A stretch of DNA of 64,000 nucleotides from Desulfoferula mesophila (GTDB lineage Bacteria > Desulfobacterota > Desulfarculia > Desulfarculales > Desulfarculaceae): contig NZ_AP028679.1 in NCBI RefSeq assembly GCF_037076455.1, positions 1,627,501 through 1,691,500 of the forward strand. The letters run 5' to 3'. Both the position numbers and the translations under genes were made by a program. Positions within the stretch are counted from its first letter, which is position 1. Each line of letters begins with the position of its first letter. Shown here piece after piece: positions 50,248-58,684 of this stretch. Under the pieces are notes generated by a model. It searched no databases. It saw only the letters and a program-made list of their open reading frames with translations, and was not told the origin of the DNA.

Positions 50248-50877
50248 TTAATAAGGCGACAAGCCGTATTTTGACTCGGCAAAGGACCAGGTTACCCCCT
50301 CGTAACGCCGGGCCTTCTTTCGCAGTGACCTATAGGTCCGTCGGTGCATCCCCTTGGGTCGGGGTGGAAAAGGAGCCGTGGTGTCCGTACTGCCGCCCAG
50401 GCTCGAGCGAATCTTCTGCGCCTGGCTCAGGGCTCGGAACATGGGGCTCTCTCGTTGGCTTTCGTAGCTCAGCCCCCAGCAACGCCGGCAGAGGAAGAGA
50501 TCTCCCCCGGGGGGAAGATGAAGTTTGGCCGCCCTGCGTCCGCACCTTGGGCAAGTGAACCACCAACGTACTCCGCCAAAATGGGGGTGGCTGGTATCGA
50601 ACCAAACTGATTCGTCGGTGCGCCCATCTTTAACCCTGCCGCGGTGTGTGTAGGTGAGACGTAGGCGCACATCGTTAGGGCCATTATTTAAGATTTCATA
50701 GCTCACGGCGCCTACTTTCTCACCTGTCCCGCGCTGTGTCCAGACTAGTGTCCCGGCGCGGTGGCCGACCCCCACTAGCCCATCGCGCACCAGCTTGTTC
50801 ACGTCCAGGGTCAGGCAGTCCTCCACGGTAATTCCGCCGCCTCCCAAAATACGACCTGAGCCTAGGCCACCCAACAT
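50248..50877 (-). CDS. Conserved hypothetical zinc-ribbon protein
   Basis: 209 aa. Begins MLGGLGSGRILGGGGITVED, CLTLDVNKLVRDGL, a pattern seen in a hypothetical family common on proteobacterial plasmids and islands (from memory). The middle is beta-rich (VSYEILNNGPNDVRLRLTYT). FTCPRCGRRAAKLHLPPGGD then FLCRRCWGLSYESQ gives a CxxC...CxxC zinc ribbon. The basic C-terminus (RPKGMHRRTYRSLRKKARRY) suggests nucleic-acid binding. Function unknown. Confidence 0.65.
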   Translation of the reverse strand: MLGGLGSGRILGGGGITVEDCLTLDVNKLVRDGLVGVGHRAGTLVWTQRGTGEKVGAVSYEILNNGPNDVRLRLTYTHRGRVKDGRTDESVWFDTSHPHFGGVRWWFTCPRCGRRAAKLHLPPGGDLFLCRRCWGLSYESQRESPMFRALSQAQKIRSSLGGSTDTTAPFPPRPKGMHRRTYRSLRKKARRYEGVTWSFAESKYGLSPY

Positions 50878-51252
50878 CCACCACCTTTTTTATTATCGAA
50901 ATAAATTGGCAAATAGCCCCCAGATATCATGAGTGCGGCTCCCATGGCTGTGCTGGCTGAATCGCCCTAGGCCACATGGTCCTTGGCCTCAATATTGGTC
51001 CTCGTTTGGATTCACCCCACCGATGCCGTTTGCCAATAGAGTGGTAATTTAGATTCTCTATCATTCATGATAACCCTCATGCCAGATTTTATCTTTTCTC
51101 TATGATTGCCGTTTTAATTACGTTGAACCAATTCGTTACAGCCGGTGTATATCCTAATATCAACTATCATTAATGAGAACCCACTTTCCTGCCTGAGTTT
51201 GCTAAAACTATCATTGTTGATAGTTATGGGTTATCAAGAATGATAGCATTTT
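50878..51252. other. AT-rich gap with AACTATCA palindrome and repeats
   Basis: No gene. AACTATCA-TTGT-TGATAGTT forms a perfect 8-bp-arm palindrome at 51206-51225, and a further AACTATCATT stands at 51162-51171. GC content drops sharply. Candidate operator or transcript end for the gene at 51253. Confidence 0.5.
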
Positions 51253-51636
51253 TTATTTTGCCATCCGACTCTGCACGTCATGTCCAGGGCGCAAAACACG
51301 CTCCAACGTTTTAAACTCAAAATCCGGCTGGCCATAGTTGCGCCACCGATCAGAGAGGGCGTAACGAGAATAATCTCTCCCGTAGGCTCCACCTCGGTGT
51401 TCGGGGTCTAGGAAGCCGAGCTCGACCAGCAGCTTAAGGATACGATGGAATTGTGCCGTGCTGATGCCAAATTCTTTGGCTTCGGCATATGAAAAACTTA
51501 AGCCTTCTTTTTGATAAATCGTCCGTGTCTTTCCTCCTCTAATTTTTATTTTTTCCCAAGTACACTTTTGTATGAATCGGAGCAGAGCCCACATAGCTTT
51601 GGAACTTAGCGACCGAAAGGCTGCCGATTCGAACAT
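51253..51636 (-). CDS. Winged-helix-like hypothetical protein, start probably lost to IS3 copy 2
   Basis: 127 aa from the first ATG. AFRSLSSKAMWALLRFIQKC, KEGLSFSYAEAKEFGISTAQ, FHRILKLLVELGFLDPEHRG, and GRDYSRYALSDRWRNYGQPD match a conserved hypothetical family of mobile elements that looks like a replication-initiator winged helix. In those relatives the conserved part begins further upstream; here the open frame continues as LKRKIWIEADMFES up to the IS3 end at 51671. The native start was therefore probably separated by the insertion. No ribosome site precedes the remaining ATG. Confidence 0.6.
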   Translation of the reverse strand: MFESAAFRSLSSKAMWALLRFIQKCTWEKIKIRGGKTRTIYQKEGLSFSYAEAKEFGISTAQFHRILKLLVELGFLDPEHRGGAYGRDYSRYALSDRWRNYGQPDFEFKTLERVLRPGHDVQSRMAK

Positions 51637-51686
51637 ATCAGCTTCAATCCAAATCTTACGCTTAAGCTTGTGTAAACCTCCCCCGA

Positions 51687-52496
51687 TTAGTGCCAGTCAA
51701 CAGTAGAAACTTCAGGTGAATTTATAGCGAGGTATTCGGCTGGTGTCAGGTTGCCGAGGGACTCATGAGGGCGTTCCTCGTTGTACTCCTTGAGCCAGCG
51801 ATCCGTGATTTCCCGCACCTCGCTTAGACGGGAAAATATGTAAAGGTCCAGCACCTCTTCCCGATAGGTCCGGTTGAAGCGTTCAATGTATGAATTCTGG
51901 GTGGGCTTGCCGGGCTGAGTGAAACCCAAATCGATACTATGCTCCTCGGCCCATTGGGCCATAGCTACACTGACCAGCTCCGGGCCGTTGTCCAGCCTCA
52001 GCCTGGACGGGTAGCCCCGCCAGGCAGCGATACGCTCCAGCACTCGGATTATCCTTTGGGCGGGGAGATTGACGTCCACCTCTATGGCCAGGGCCTCTCG
52101 ATTGAAATCATCCACCACATTAAAGGTCCTGAATCGCTGGCCGCCATACAGGGCATCGCTCATGAAGTCCACCGACCAGCAGATATTGGCCAGATCCGGC
52201 ACTGCAAGCGGCTGGGGATCACGAGTAGGCAGGCGCTTCTTACCCTTCCTGCGAAGGTTTAGCTTCAGGGCGCAGTACACTCGGTACACCCGCTTGTGAT
52301 TCCAGCCATGTCCATCCCGCCGAATTACTTGAAACAGTTTGGCAAAGCCGTATCTGGGATATTTGTCTGCCAGCGAAGTCAGCGCCTCGATGATCGGACC
52401 ATCGTCGCGGGGCTTGGGTCGGTAGGCATAAACCGACCGGCTCAGCCTCAGGGCGCGGCAGGCCCGGCGAATGCTCAGACCGTGCTCTTTGCACAT
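51687..52496 (-). CDS. IS3-family transposase OrfB, copy 2
   Basis: 269 aa, identical in sequence to the copy 1 OrfB. Catalytic triad D-D-E intact (SVDFMSD, RLDNGPEL, SYIERFNR). Expected to be expressed as a frameshift fusion with OrfA. Confidence 0.94.
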   Translation of the reverse strand: MCKEHGLSIRRACRALRLSRSVYAYRPKPRDDGPIIEALTSLADKYPRYGFAKLFQVIRRDGHGWNHKRVYRVYCALKLNLRRKGKKRLPTRDPQPLAVPDLANICWSVDFMSDALYGGQRFRTFNVVDDFNREALAIEVDVNLPAQRIIRVLERIAAWRGYPSRLRLDNGPELVSVAMAQWAEEHSIDLGFTQPGKPTQNSYIERFNRTYREEVLDLYIFSRLSEVREITDRWLKEYNEERPHESLGNLTPAEYLAINSPEVSTVDWH

Positions 52497-52528
52497 GAAC
52501 TTAGCCAGATCGCGCCGACCCGCTGGCC

Positions 52529-52795
52529 TTATATTTTTCTTTCGATGACGTCCTTCAGAGCCCGATTCTCAAGGCTCAAGTCGGCGTACATCTGCTTTAG
52601 ACGCCTGTTTTCTTCTTCAAGCTCCTTGAGCCGGACGATGTCCGAGGCCTCCATGCCCCCGTACTTGGACTTCCATTTGTAGTAGGTGGCGCTGCTGACA
52701 CCGTATTCCCGGCAGACCTCCTTGGCGGTCCTGCCCCCTTCCACCTCTTTCAGAATTTTGACGATCTGAGTTTCGCTGAATCTGGTCCTGCGCAT
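52529..52795 (-). CDS. IS3-family transposase OrfA, copy 2
   Basis: 88 aa, identical in sequence to the copy 1 OrfA: helix-turn-helix followed by a coiled coil. Upstream it keeps its ribosome site AAGGAGG. Confidence 0.92.
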   Translation of the reverse strand: MRRTRFSETQIVKILKEVEGGRTAKEVCREYGVSSATYYKWKSKYGGMEASDIVRLKELEEENRRLKQMYADLSLENRALKDVIERKI

Positions 52796-52887
52796 CGTGA
52801 AGAGTCCTCCTTGCAGACCTCAGTCTGCCAGAAGTCTCTACCTCAAACTGGCCCTATTTTAAGGGAGGGTTACATTTGGACCGCCAT

Positions 52888-53691
52888 TTACACCAGGCAC
52901 ATCTGCTGGTGCTTGCTCATGGCGTTCCAGGTGTCCTTGTTGATCAGAAGCTCGAACAACGAGGCCTGCTGGTGCCAGCCGGGGTAGTAGTTGTATTTGA
53001 CCACCTTGTAGAAGCCCAGGCGCTTGTCGATGGCGGGCATGGAGAACTCGGTGGCGTCCAGGGCCTTTTTCTCCAGGGCGGGGAATATCTCGCCGCCGGG
53101 CAGCAGGCTGGTGGAGACGCCCATCTTTTGCATGACCTTGCCGCCGAAGCCGAAGAAGCGCATCCTCAGGCCCTTGAGGTCCTCGGGGCTGTTGATCTCC
53201 TTGTTGAACCAGCCGGAGGTCTCGGGGGCGATGACCCCGCAGAGCAGGACATGGACGTTGTAGCCGTTCATATCGTACATCTCCTGCCAGAACTTGAGGC
53301 CGTTGCCGTAGTACATCCAGGCCAGGTACTCGCTGGCGTCGGGGCCGAAGGGGATGGCCGAGAAGATGGGGGCCGCGTTGATCTTGCCGGCCCAGTAGGC
53401 GGACATGGAATAGCCGGCGTTGACCTTGCCCTTGGACACCGCTTCCAGAATCTCGAAAGGCGCCACCAGCTTCTTGGGCTCGTAGACCTTCATCTTGATG
53501 GCCCCGTCGCTCAGGGTGCCGATGCGCTCGGAAACCCACTTGATGGTGGAGCCCAGACCGGGCAGTTCGGTGGAAAAGGTGACCGGCACCTTGAGTAGGA
53601 CCGGTTTTTCTTTGGCCGATACCAGGCCCGGAGCGGCCGCCACCAGGCAAAGGGCCATCGCCAGGATCAAAAGTTTGGCTGCTTTACGCAT
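52888..53691 (-). pseudogene. DctP-family TRAP receptor, C-terminus lost at IS3 copy 2
   Basis: 267 codons. Signal peptide of about 26 residues (LLILALALC-like core, ending VSAKE). DctP features: VPVTFSTELPGLGSTIKWVS, PFEILEAVSKGKVNAGYSMS, PEDLKGLRMRFFGFGGKVMQ, KMGVSTSLLPGGEIFPALEK. The protein stops at ...SKHQQMCLV, about 13 bases from the IS3 end, where relatives continue for 60-90 residues. No permease gene is next to it, so the transporter is also incomplete. GC content is chromosome-like. Leftward, divergent from the GntR gene at 54207. Confidence 0.82.
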
Positions 53692-54206
53692 GCCTACCTC
53701 CCTTCATAACGTTGCCTTTCAGGTCACTTGCCGCCCGGTCGCGCCCCCCGGGGGGACCACCAACCACGGCGCGGGCGGGTTTATATGAACGAGACGCCCC
53801 TTGATGGGCGCATCGGTTTCGGCCTGGGCAGGCGGCCTCTTGGTTACCCTGATAATTGGTAAGACCAATTTAGAAGTACGCAATTTGCAGCTACAATGTC
53901 AACCCAAAATTTAAAATCAATTTTATAATATGTTGTTAAACCGCGAAATATTAGTATGATCGGATAATAAGGTAATATGGTATTTAGGATAAGATATAAT
54001 ACCAATGAGGGTAACCGCGGTTAGGAAGGCCTCGTCCGGCGGCAAAGCAGGGCATGGGGCGAGGCGAGACAACGTAAAATCCCGTACATCCGGGCCGCTC
54101 ATCAGGCTCTGCCGGGCCGAGGCGCTGGAAATCGAGGATATTTACGAGAGAGGCGGGTTAGTGTAAGGTATTACCAATTTTGGCGTAGCCCCTATCGCCG
54201 GGAGCC
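53692..54206. promoter_or_regulatory. Divergent control region of dctP and gntR with PdhR-like operators
   Basis: No gene in 515 bases. AATTGGT-AAG-ACCAATT at 53854-53870 is a perfect palindrome equal to the E. coli PdhR consensus. A second, half-degenerate copy, AAGGT-ATT-ACCAATT, lies at 54166-54180, 27 bases before the gntR start. The stretch 53870-54010 is very AT-rich and probably holds the promoters. Confidence 0.7.
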
Positions 54207-54923
54207 ATGATGAGCCGCTTCAAGCCGGTGCAGCCCAAAAAAATCTCCGACCAGGTCTTCGAGCAATTGCGCGACATGATTTTTCGCGGTCAGCTCAAGC
54301 CGTTGGACCAACTGCCTCCCGAGCGGGAGTTGGCTCAGCAGATGGGGGTGAGCCGGCCCACGGTGCGCAACGCAGTTAGCCGCCTGGTCAGCCTGGGCCT
54401 GGTCGATCAGCGGCAAGGCCAGGGCACCTTTGTGGCCAACCACCACGAGGGCGGGGCGCGCAACCCCCTGGGCCTGATGATCGAAGGCCAGTCCCTGAGC
54501 CTCACGGAGCTACTGGAAGTGCGCCTGGGCCTGGAGTGCAACTCCGCCGTGCTGGCCGCCCGCCGGGCCAACGAGGAAGACATCGTCCTGTTGGAGCGCA
54601 GCCTGGCCCAGATGTCGGAGCACATCAAGAAGGGGGGGCTGGGCAGTTCGGAAGACGTCTACTTCCACATGCGCATCGCCTACGCCACCAAGAACCAGCT
54701 GCAAGTGCAGTTGATGAAGAACTTCTACGACTACATGGCCGTGGGCATCCGCGAGAACCTGCAGATTCTCTATCAGGACGTGGTCAACATAGACCTGGTG
54801 CATTTGCAGCACGAAAAGGTGCTGGCGGCCATCAAGGCCCACGACACCCACGCCGCCTTCGATTACATGCGCTCGCACATCAACTTTGTGATCGATTACT
54901 TCGAGAACCTGAAAGAAGACTGA
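54207..54923 (+). CDS. GntR-family regulator (FCD type, PdhR/LldR-like)
   Basis: 238 aa. Winged helix at residues about 12-78 (ISDQVFEQLRDMIFRGQLKP, QLPPERELAQQMGVSRPTVR, NAVSRLVSLGLVDQRQGQGT), then an FCD ligand domain (ELLEVRLGLECNSAVLAARR, HMRIAYATKNQLQVQLMKNF, DLVHLQHEKVLAAIKAHDTH). Ligands of this branch are small carboxylates such as pyruvate or lactate. The PdhR-type palindromes upstream are its likely sites, giving autoregulation and control of the divergent TRAP receptor. ATG 54207 or 54210, SD GGGAGC. Confidence 0.92.
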   Translation: MMSRFKPVQPKKISDQVFEQLRDMIFRGQLKPLDQLPPERELAQQMGVSRPTVRNAVSRLVSLGLVDQRQGQGTFVANHHEGGARNPLGLMIEGQSLSLTELLEVRLGLECNSAVLAARRANEEDIVLLERSLAQMSEHIKKGGLGSSEDVYFHMRIAYATKNQLQVQLMKNFYDYMAVGIRENLQILYQDVVNIDLVHLQHEKVLAAIKAHDTHAAFDYMRSHINFVIDYFENLKED

Positions 54924-55015
54924 GCCGCCCGGGCCGTGGCCAACCAAAGGCAGCCTGGGAACACGGGTTGCGCCTTATTAGAATTAAACCAATTAACACC
55001 CCATATATAAATGCT

Positions 55016-55055
55016 AATCCGTCGGCCGCATGATCGAATTAGGCCAGGCGCAGCA
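55016..55055 (+). repeat. Decayed copy of the tRNA-Arg 3' end (old att site)
   Basis: 40 bases with 34 identical to the tRNA segment from the anticodon stem to CCA, in the same orientation: AATCCGTCGGCCGCATGATC followed by GAATTAGGCCAGGCGCAGCA. Scattered mismatches indicate age. No tRNA 5' half precedes it. Confidence 0.7.
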
Positions 55056-55084
55056 AATTGCACGCCGTTAGATTAGGCTGTTAC

Positions 55085-55122
55085 GAGGCTCTCGGCCGAT
55101 CACGAGATTGGCCGGGAGCCTC
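55085..55122 (+). terminator. Intrinsic terminator after the old att site
   Basis: GAGGCTCTCGGCC pairs with GGCCGGGAGCCTC (one mismatch) around a 12-base loop, followed by TGTTATTT. It lies 30 bases after the decayed tRNA end. Confidence 0.7.
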
Positions 55123-55256
55123 TGTTATTTAGGCGAGCACGGACATCGCGCGAAAGGGGGGCGCGCATCGCGGGAGCCAACCCGGCTCCCCCCAGGCTTG
55201 ATCAACATATCAGCCCGCAAAAGCCAATCCTGAAAATTGGCAGGTACCGGCTAGAA

Positions 55257-58200
55257 TCAAAAATTGATCTCAAAAGGTTGGCCGTCATGGCCATCCGCGG
55301 CGATGAAATCTACGCCTGGCCAGACCCGAACCGGAGACAGGCGCACTCCGTGGGTGGCGGAGAGCCCCTTGGAGTAATTGTACTTTAGGACCAGGCGGCC
55401 CTTTCCGGCAGGTGTTACTTTAAGGCGATTGAATTCCTCTACCACCCCGCCTTGTCCCGTCGCAAAAAAGCCGGGCTTGAGTGCCGTTTCATATATGGCG
55501 AACTTTTCGTCGATAACCTGCCTCAGCCTTAGATAAGGCAGGCCGGAAAGAAAGCGGTCCCAACTTTTTTGGCCCAAGTAGTTGACCACTTGCCCGACGT
55601 TGTAAAGCTCGATCAGTTCGCGGAAATCATCTTTTGACGGCGGGCTCAAGCAAAGATTAGCCGGCAGGTTGACTTCCAGCTTCCTTTGCAGGGTGCAAAT
55701 ATAGAAGTCGGCGATCATGGGCCTGTTGGACAGCATCTGCAGGTAGGCGGCCGAGCCGTGATACTGCTTTTGGGTGTTGCCGACCAAAAGCACGCGTCCT
55801 GCCGGCGCCTCTTGACGGCCGATCCAGCCGGCCAGGGCCAGAGAACTCCACGGTGCCACGCTGGGCATGCGGCTGCCTACCCTGATGTCAAAAAACAAGC
55901 CGGTGGCCACAATTTGCAGGGCCAGCACCGGTATTAATCCCGATACAAGGGCGCGCCTGGCCCATGCCTTGGGCTGGGCTGTCCACAAACGCTCCCAGAA
56001 GAGGGCGGCGGGCAGGATCAACAGCGTGGCGACGTATTGATGCAACCTGATGAGTTGATAATTGGGAAGCATGTTGTCCAATAAAATTATGACCAGCAAT
56101 ACCAACGCCAAAAACACTAGGAGGTCACGCCTCCGGCCGGGCTGCAACAGGGGCAAGCCAATTGCGCCCAAGACCAAAATCAACGGATTGACCTCGCTTA
56201 GCAGAACCTCGAAAGGATGCAGAAATTGTGCCCAAAGAGACTGCGTCCAGGGCTGCATGGTATGGCCGGTAAAGTCCCCCACCGGGAAATTTTGCAAAAA
56301 ACTGATAAGCCATACGGCATTGACCCCGGCGATCAAGGCTATGGTCGCGCCCACCTTGACTAGGCGCCGAGGTTGCATATCCCGCCAGTGCAGCAAAATG
56401 ATGACCGCCGCGGGGACACCGGCGGCAAAAACAAAAGGCAGCCACATCAGCGCCAGGGAGAAAAAAACCACCAGAAGCGAGATGTGCCGCCATTGGGGCG
56501 CGGGGTCTTGCAAAAGCCGCCAAAACAGGATCAGGGCCGGCAGGGTCAGGCCGGCCGACAAAAGACCGCCGGTTGCCCCCTCCGCCATCCAAAAGGCCCA
56601 ATTGGTCGAAGGCATCAAGGAAAGCAGAGCCCCGAATAGTGCGCCGCCTCGCCCGATACCCGCCCACCTCAACCCGAAAAACACGGCCCACGGCAGGATC
56701 AGGGCAAAGATTATGGGCGTGGAAAAGGTGTAGGCCTGGAGTAGGGGGAGAAACCAGACCAAGGGACGCCCCAGCATATAAAGGGCGGTTATGCCGCTGC
56801 GTATGGGCTCCCATTCTACGGCGCCGGCATTCCAGAACGGGTTGTAGTTGACGGCCAGCAGACGCGCGTCGTCACACAAGTAATAGCCGTAGATGAAACT
56901 GCCGTTGTCCTCTGAAACCAGGGGCGATTGAAGCCCCAGCTTTTGCACCCACAAGATAATCATGGCTGCCTGAAGCAGGAAAAAAGCCGCCATGAAAAAA
57001 TTGAATGTTCCCGCGGCCCAATTTATTTTGCTGCGCGCCGATAACCACGCTATCAGGTAACTGAGGCAGGCCCCCGCCAGCATTCCGGCTAGCCATGGCC
57101 ACGGTTGGTTGCCTAAATCCTGCCACCTGACGTTAAAGATAAACCTTGAAAAATAATGGGACGCTCCGCTGATCCCCACTAGATCGTCGATTACGATCCA
57201 CCAAAGCAGCGGCAACGCAAGCAATGACCACTTCCAAGCGCCCGATTGTGGCTCAGGCCGGGACGGGCGAGATCGTTGGCCCAGCAAAAAAAGCCAGCCG
57301 GAAAGCAAGCCTGCCCAAAGCCAGGGAAGACAGGATTGATATTGGAGCAGCGCCCCGACCGCCCGGGTGGCGAATGCGCTATCAGGGGAGACGACCAAGG
57401 CGGCAGCGGGCACGGGAGACCAGGGGGCCGGGCCGATTTTCCAGAACAAAACCAGCGGGCCATAAGCAGGCTTTATTCTGCCGGGGTTCTTGCCGTCGCC
57501 CGCCAATGGGGGAACGTAAGTAAGTTGGAATTTTTCGCTCTGACCAGGATCAAGAACAAGGCTGTGGTGGTCGAGCCATGCCTCGTCTATGGCGTAGATT
57601 CCAAGGGCAGGCCAACAAAAGGCCGGTTGACCCGCCTCCTGGTGCAATTTGATTCCCTTGGCCGCTCGGGCCGGGAAGAACGCGTCCGCCACCGTGGGCC
57701 TGTTGCTGGGTATCCGCCACTCTCCCAACTCTTGGCTTCGGTCGCCATCCAACAGGAGGGCGGCCCGCAAGCTGCCGCTGCCCTCCCTGCAACCGGAGGG
57801 TATGGAATCAAACACCAGACCCGCAACATTCAGGGGACGGCCAAAGCTGAGGGTTGTCTCTCCCCGGCCGGGTTCGTTGCGGGCGCTTACCTGCCAATCG
57901 GCGGGCCAGGGGGTTTCCCCGAGTCCGATGTAATCCAGGGTGCGGCCCTGGATGCGCAGTCGGCCCTGGCCCAGGCTGGCCACAGCCAGGCGAATCTGCC
58001 TGTTCGGCGGGAAATGTAAGGTCCCCTGCAAACGCAGGGACAAATTGCCGCCAGTGATCTGAAATGGAAAGGGGCGGGTCGAATCAAAATTAATGGCGAG
58101 CGCCTTGGTTCTCATCACAGGGGGGCCAGCAGCGGAGCGCCCCAAAAAGGCATCGACCGCCACGCCAAAATGACGCGGCAAGAAATAAGACGTTCCAGTC

Positions 58201-58271
58201 AGACCCAGCAAAACGAGGGAAATAAAAAATAGTACTGAACTATGTTTCAGGCGGATAGCTTTGCTGGCCAA
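55257..58271 (-). CDS. Large polytopic membrane protein, GT-C glycosyltransferase-like
   Basis: 1004 aa. One N-terminal membrane segment, then a periplasmic beta-rich domain (residues about 50-290), then about 13 hydrophobic segments (about 300-800), and a soluble C-terminal part (from about 810). The loop SEDNGSFIYGYYLCDDARLL, VNYNPFWNAGAVEWEPIRSG and YQLIRLHQYVATLLILPAAL recall GT-C type lipid-linked-sugar transferases with an acidic first loop. Start is a TTG at 58269-58271 with a weak ribosome site, so the exact N-terminus is uncertain. Stands alone; substrate unknown. Confidence 0.65.
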   Translation of the reverse strand: MASKAIRLKHSSVLFFISLVLLGLTGTSYFLPRHFGVAVDAFLGRSAAGPPVMRTKALAINFDSTRPFPFQITGGNLSLRLQGTLHFPPNRQIRLAVASLGQGRLRIQGRTLDYIGLGETPWPADWQVSARNEPGRGETTLSFGRPLNVAGLVFDSIPSGCREGSGSLRAALLLDGDRSQELGEWRIPSNRPTVADAFFPARAAKGIKLHQEAGQPAFCWPALGIYAIDEAWLDHHSLVLDPGQSEKFQLTYVPPLAGDGKNPGRIKPAYGPLVLFWKIGPAPWSPVPAAALVVSPDSAFATRAVGALLQYQSCLPWLWAGLLSGWLFLLGQRSRPSRPEPQSGAWKWSLLALPLLWWIVIDDLVGISGASHYFSRFIFNVRWQDLGNQPWPWLAGMLAGACLSYLIAWLSARSKINWAAGTFNFFMAAFFLLQAAMIILWVQKLGLQSPLVSEDNGSFIYGYYLCDDARLLAVNYNPFWNAGAVEWEPIRSGITALYMLGRPLVWFLPLLQAYTFSTPIIFALILPWAVFFGLRWAGIGRGGALFGALLSLMPSTNWAFWMAEGATGGLLSAGLTLPALILFWRLLQDPAPQWRHISLLVVFFSLALMWLPFVFAAGVPAAVIILLHWRDMQPRRLVKVGATIALIAGVNAVWLISFLQNFPVGDFTGHTMQPWTQSLWAQFLHPFEVLLSEVNPLILVLGAIGLPLLQPGRRRDLLVFLALVLLVIILLDNMLPNYQLIRLHQYVATLLILPAALFWERLWTAQPKAWARRALVSGLIPVLALQIVATGLFFDIRVGSRMPSVAPWSSLALAGWIGRQEAPAGRVLLVGNTQKQYHGSAAYLQMLSNRPMIADFYICTLQRKLEVNLPANLCLSPPSKDDFRELIELYNVGQVVNYLGQKSWDRFLSGLPYLRLRQVIDEKFAIYETALKPGFFATGQGGVVEEFNRLKVTPAGKGRLVLKYNYSKGLSATHGVRLSPVRVWPGVDFIAADGHDGQPFEINF

Positions 58272-58684
58272 TGCCTATGCCTAAAAAATTGAAAGGTAGT
58301 TTTTCAGCTTTGCGCGGTTCGACAAGCCGCTATGCGGACAATCCACTCTAACTCTTTGCAATGTACATATCAAATCATAAGGTTACAGTTGTTCTTCCAG
58401 GCGTCCCTTCTATGGATTGGTCGACGTTCCTGCTGTGCCAGCTGCCTATGCCGAGAGGGGAGGGCCCAATACGTCGACGATTGTCGGCCCGAGGTGTCCA
58501 ACCAGGAAGGGGACAGGCTTGCGGCTCAGGCGTCCATAAGGCGCCGGGAGGCACCCGGCGGAACTCCGGCCGCCGTGGGCGCGTGGAGGGCGATCGCATG
58601 TGGATTGAGAGACCGGGAAAAACGGTCTGGGAAATTCTGTCCGCCGTGGATGTCTCGAGCAGCCCCTGCCCAGGCGGCCTAGAA
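58272..58684. other. 413-base gap; no supported gene
   Basis: Plus-strand frames here run antisense into the next gene and have no family features or ribosome site. The first 110 bases are AT-richer and probably contain the promoter of the membrane-protein gene. Confidence 0.5.

Larger units (their letters stand above)
51671..52874. mobile_element. IS3-family element (IS407-like), copy 2
   Basis: 1204 bp, same length and ends as copy 1 but on the minus strand, with identical encoded proteins. The bases next to its ends (CTTG on the left, TTTG on the right) do not make a target duplication. It joins two truncated genes, which indicates an adjacent deletion or recombination. Confidence 0.93.
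32906..55055. mobile_element. Putative older element 2 in the same tRNA-Arg site (about 22 kb)
   Basis: Bounded by the exact repeat at 32906-32952 and a decayed copy at 55016-55055 in the same orientation. Carries an IS110 element, the acyl-CoA catabolic cluster, conserved hypotheticals, an IS3 copy and a TRAP receptor/GntR pair. A possible integrase tail lies just inside the left end. No intact integrase or replication gene remains. The boundary evidence is seen; the history is inferred. Confidence 0.55.

Noticed and set aside
49932-50282. 116-codon minus-strand frame
   Set aside because: No ribosome site or family match; it overlaps the end of the zinc-ribbon gene and competes with an equally weak plus-strand frame.
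55016-55055. A functional tRNA gene
   Set aside because: Only a mutated 3' half is present; the acceptor 5' strand and D-arm are absent and the CCA is CAGCA.
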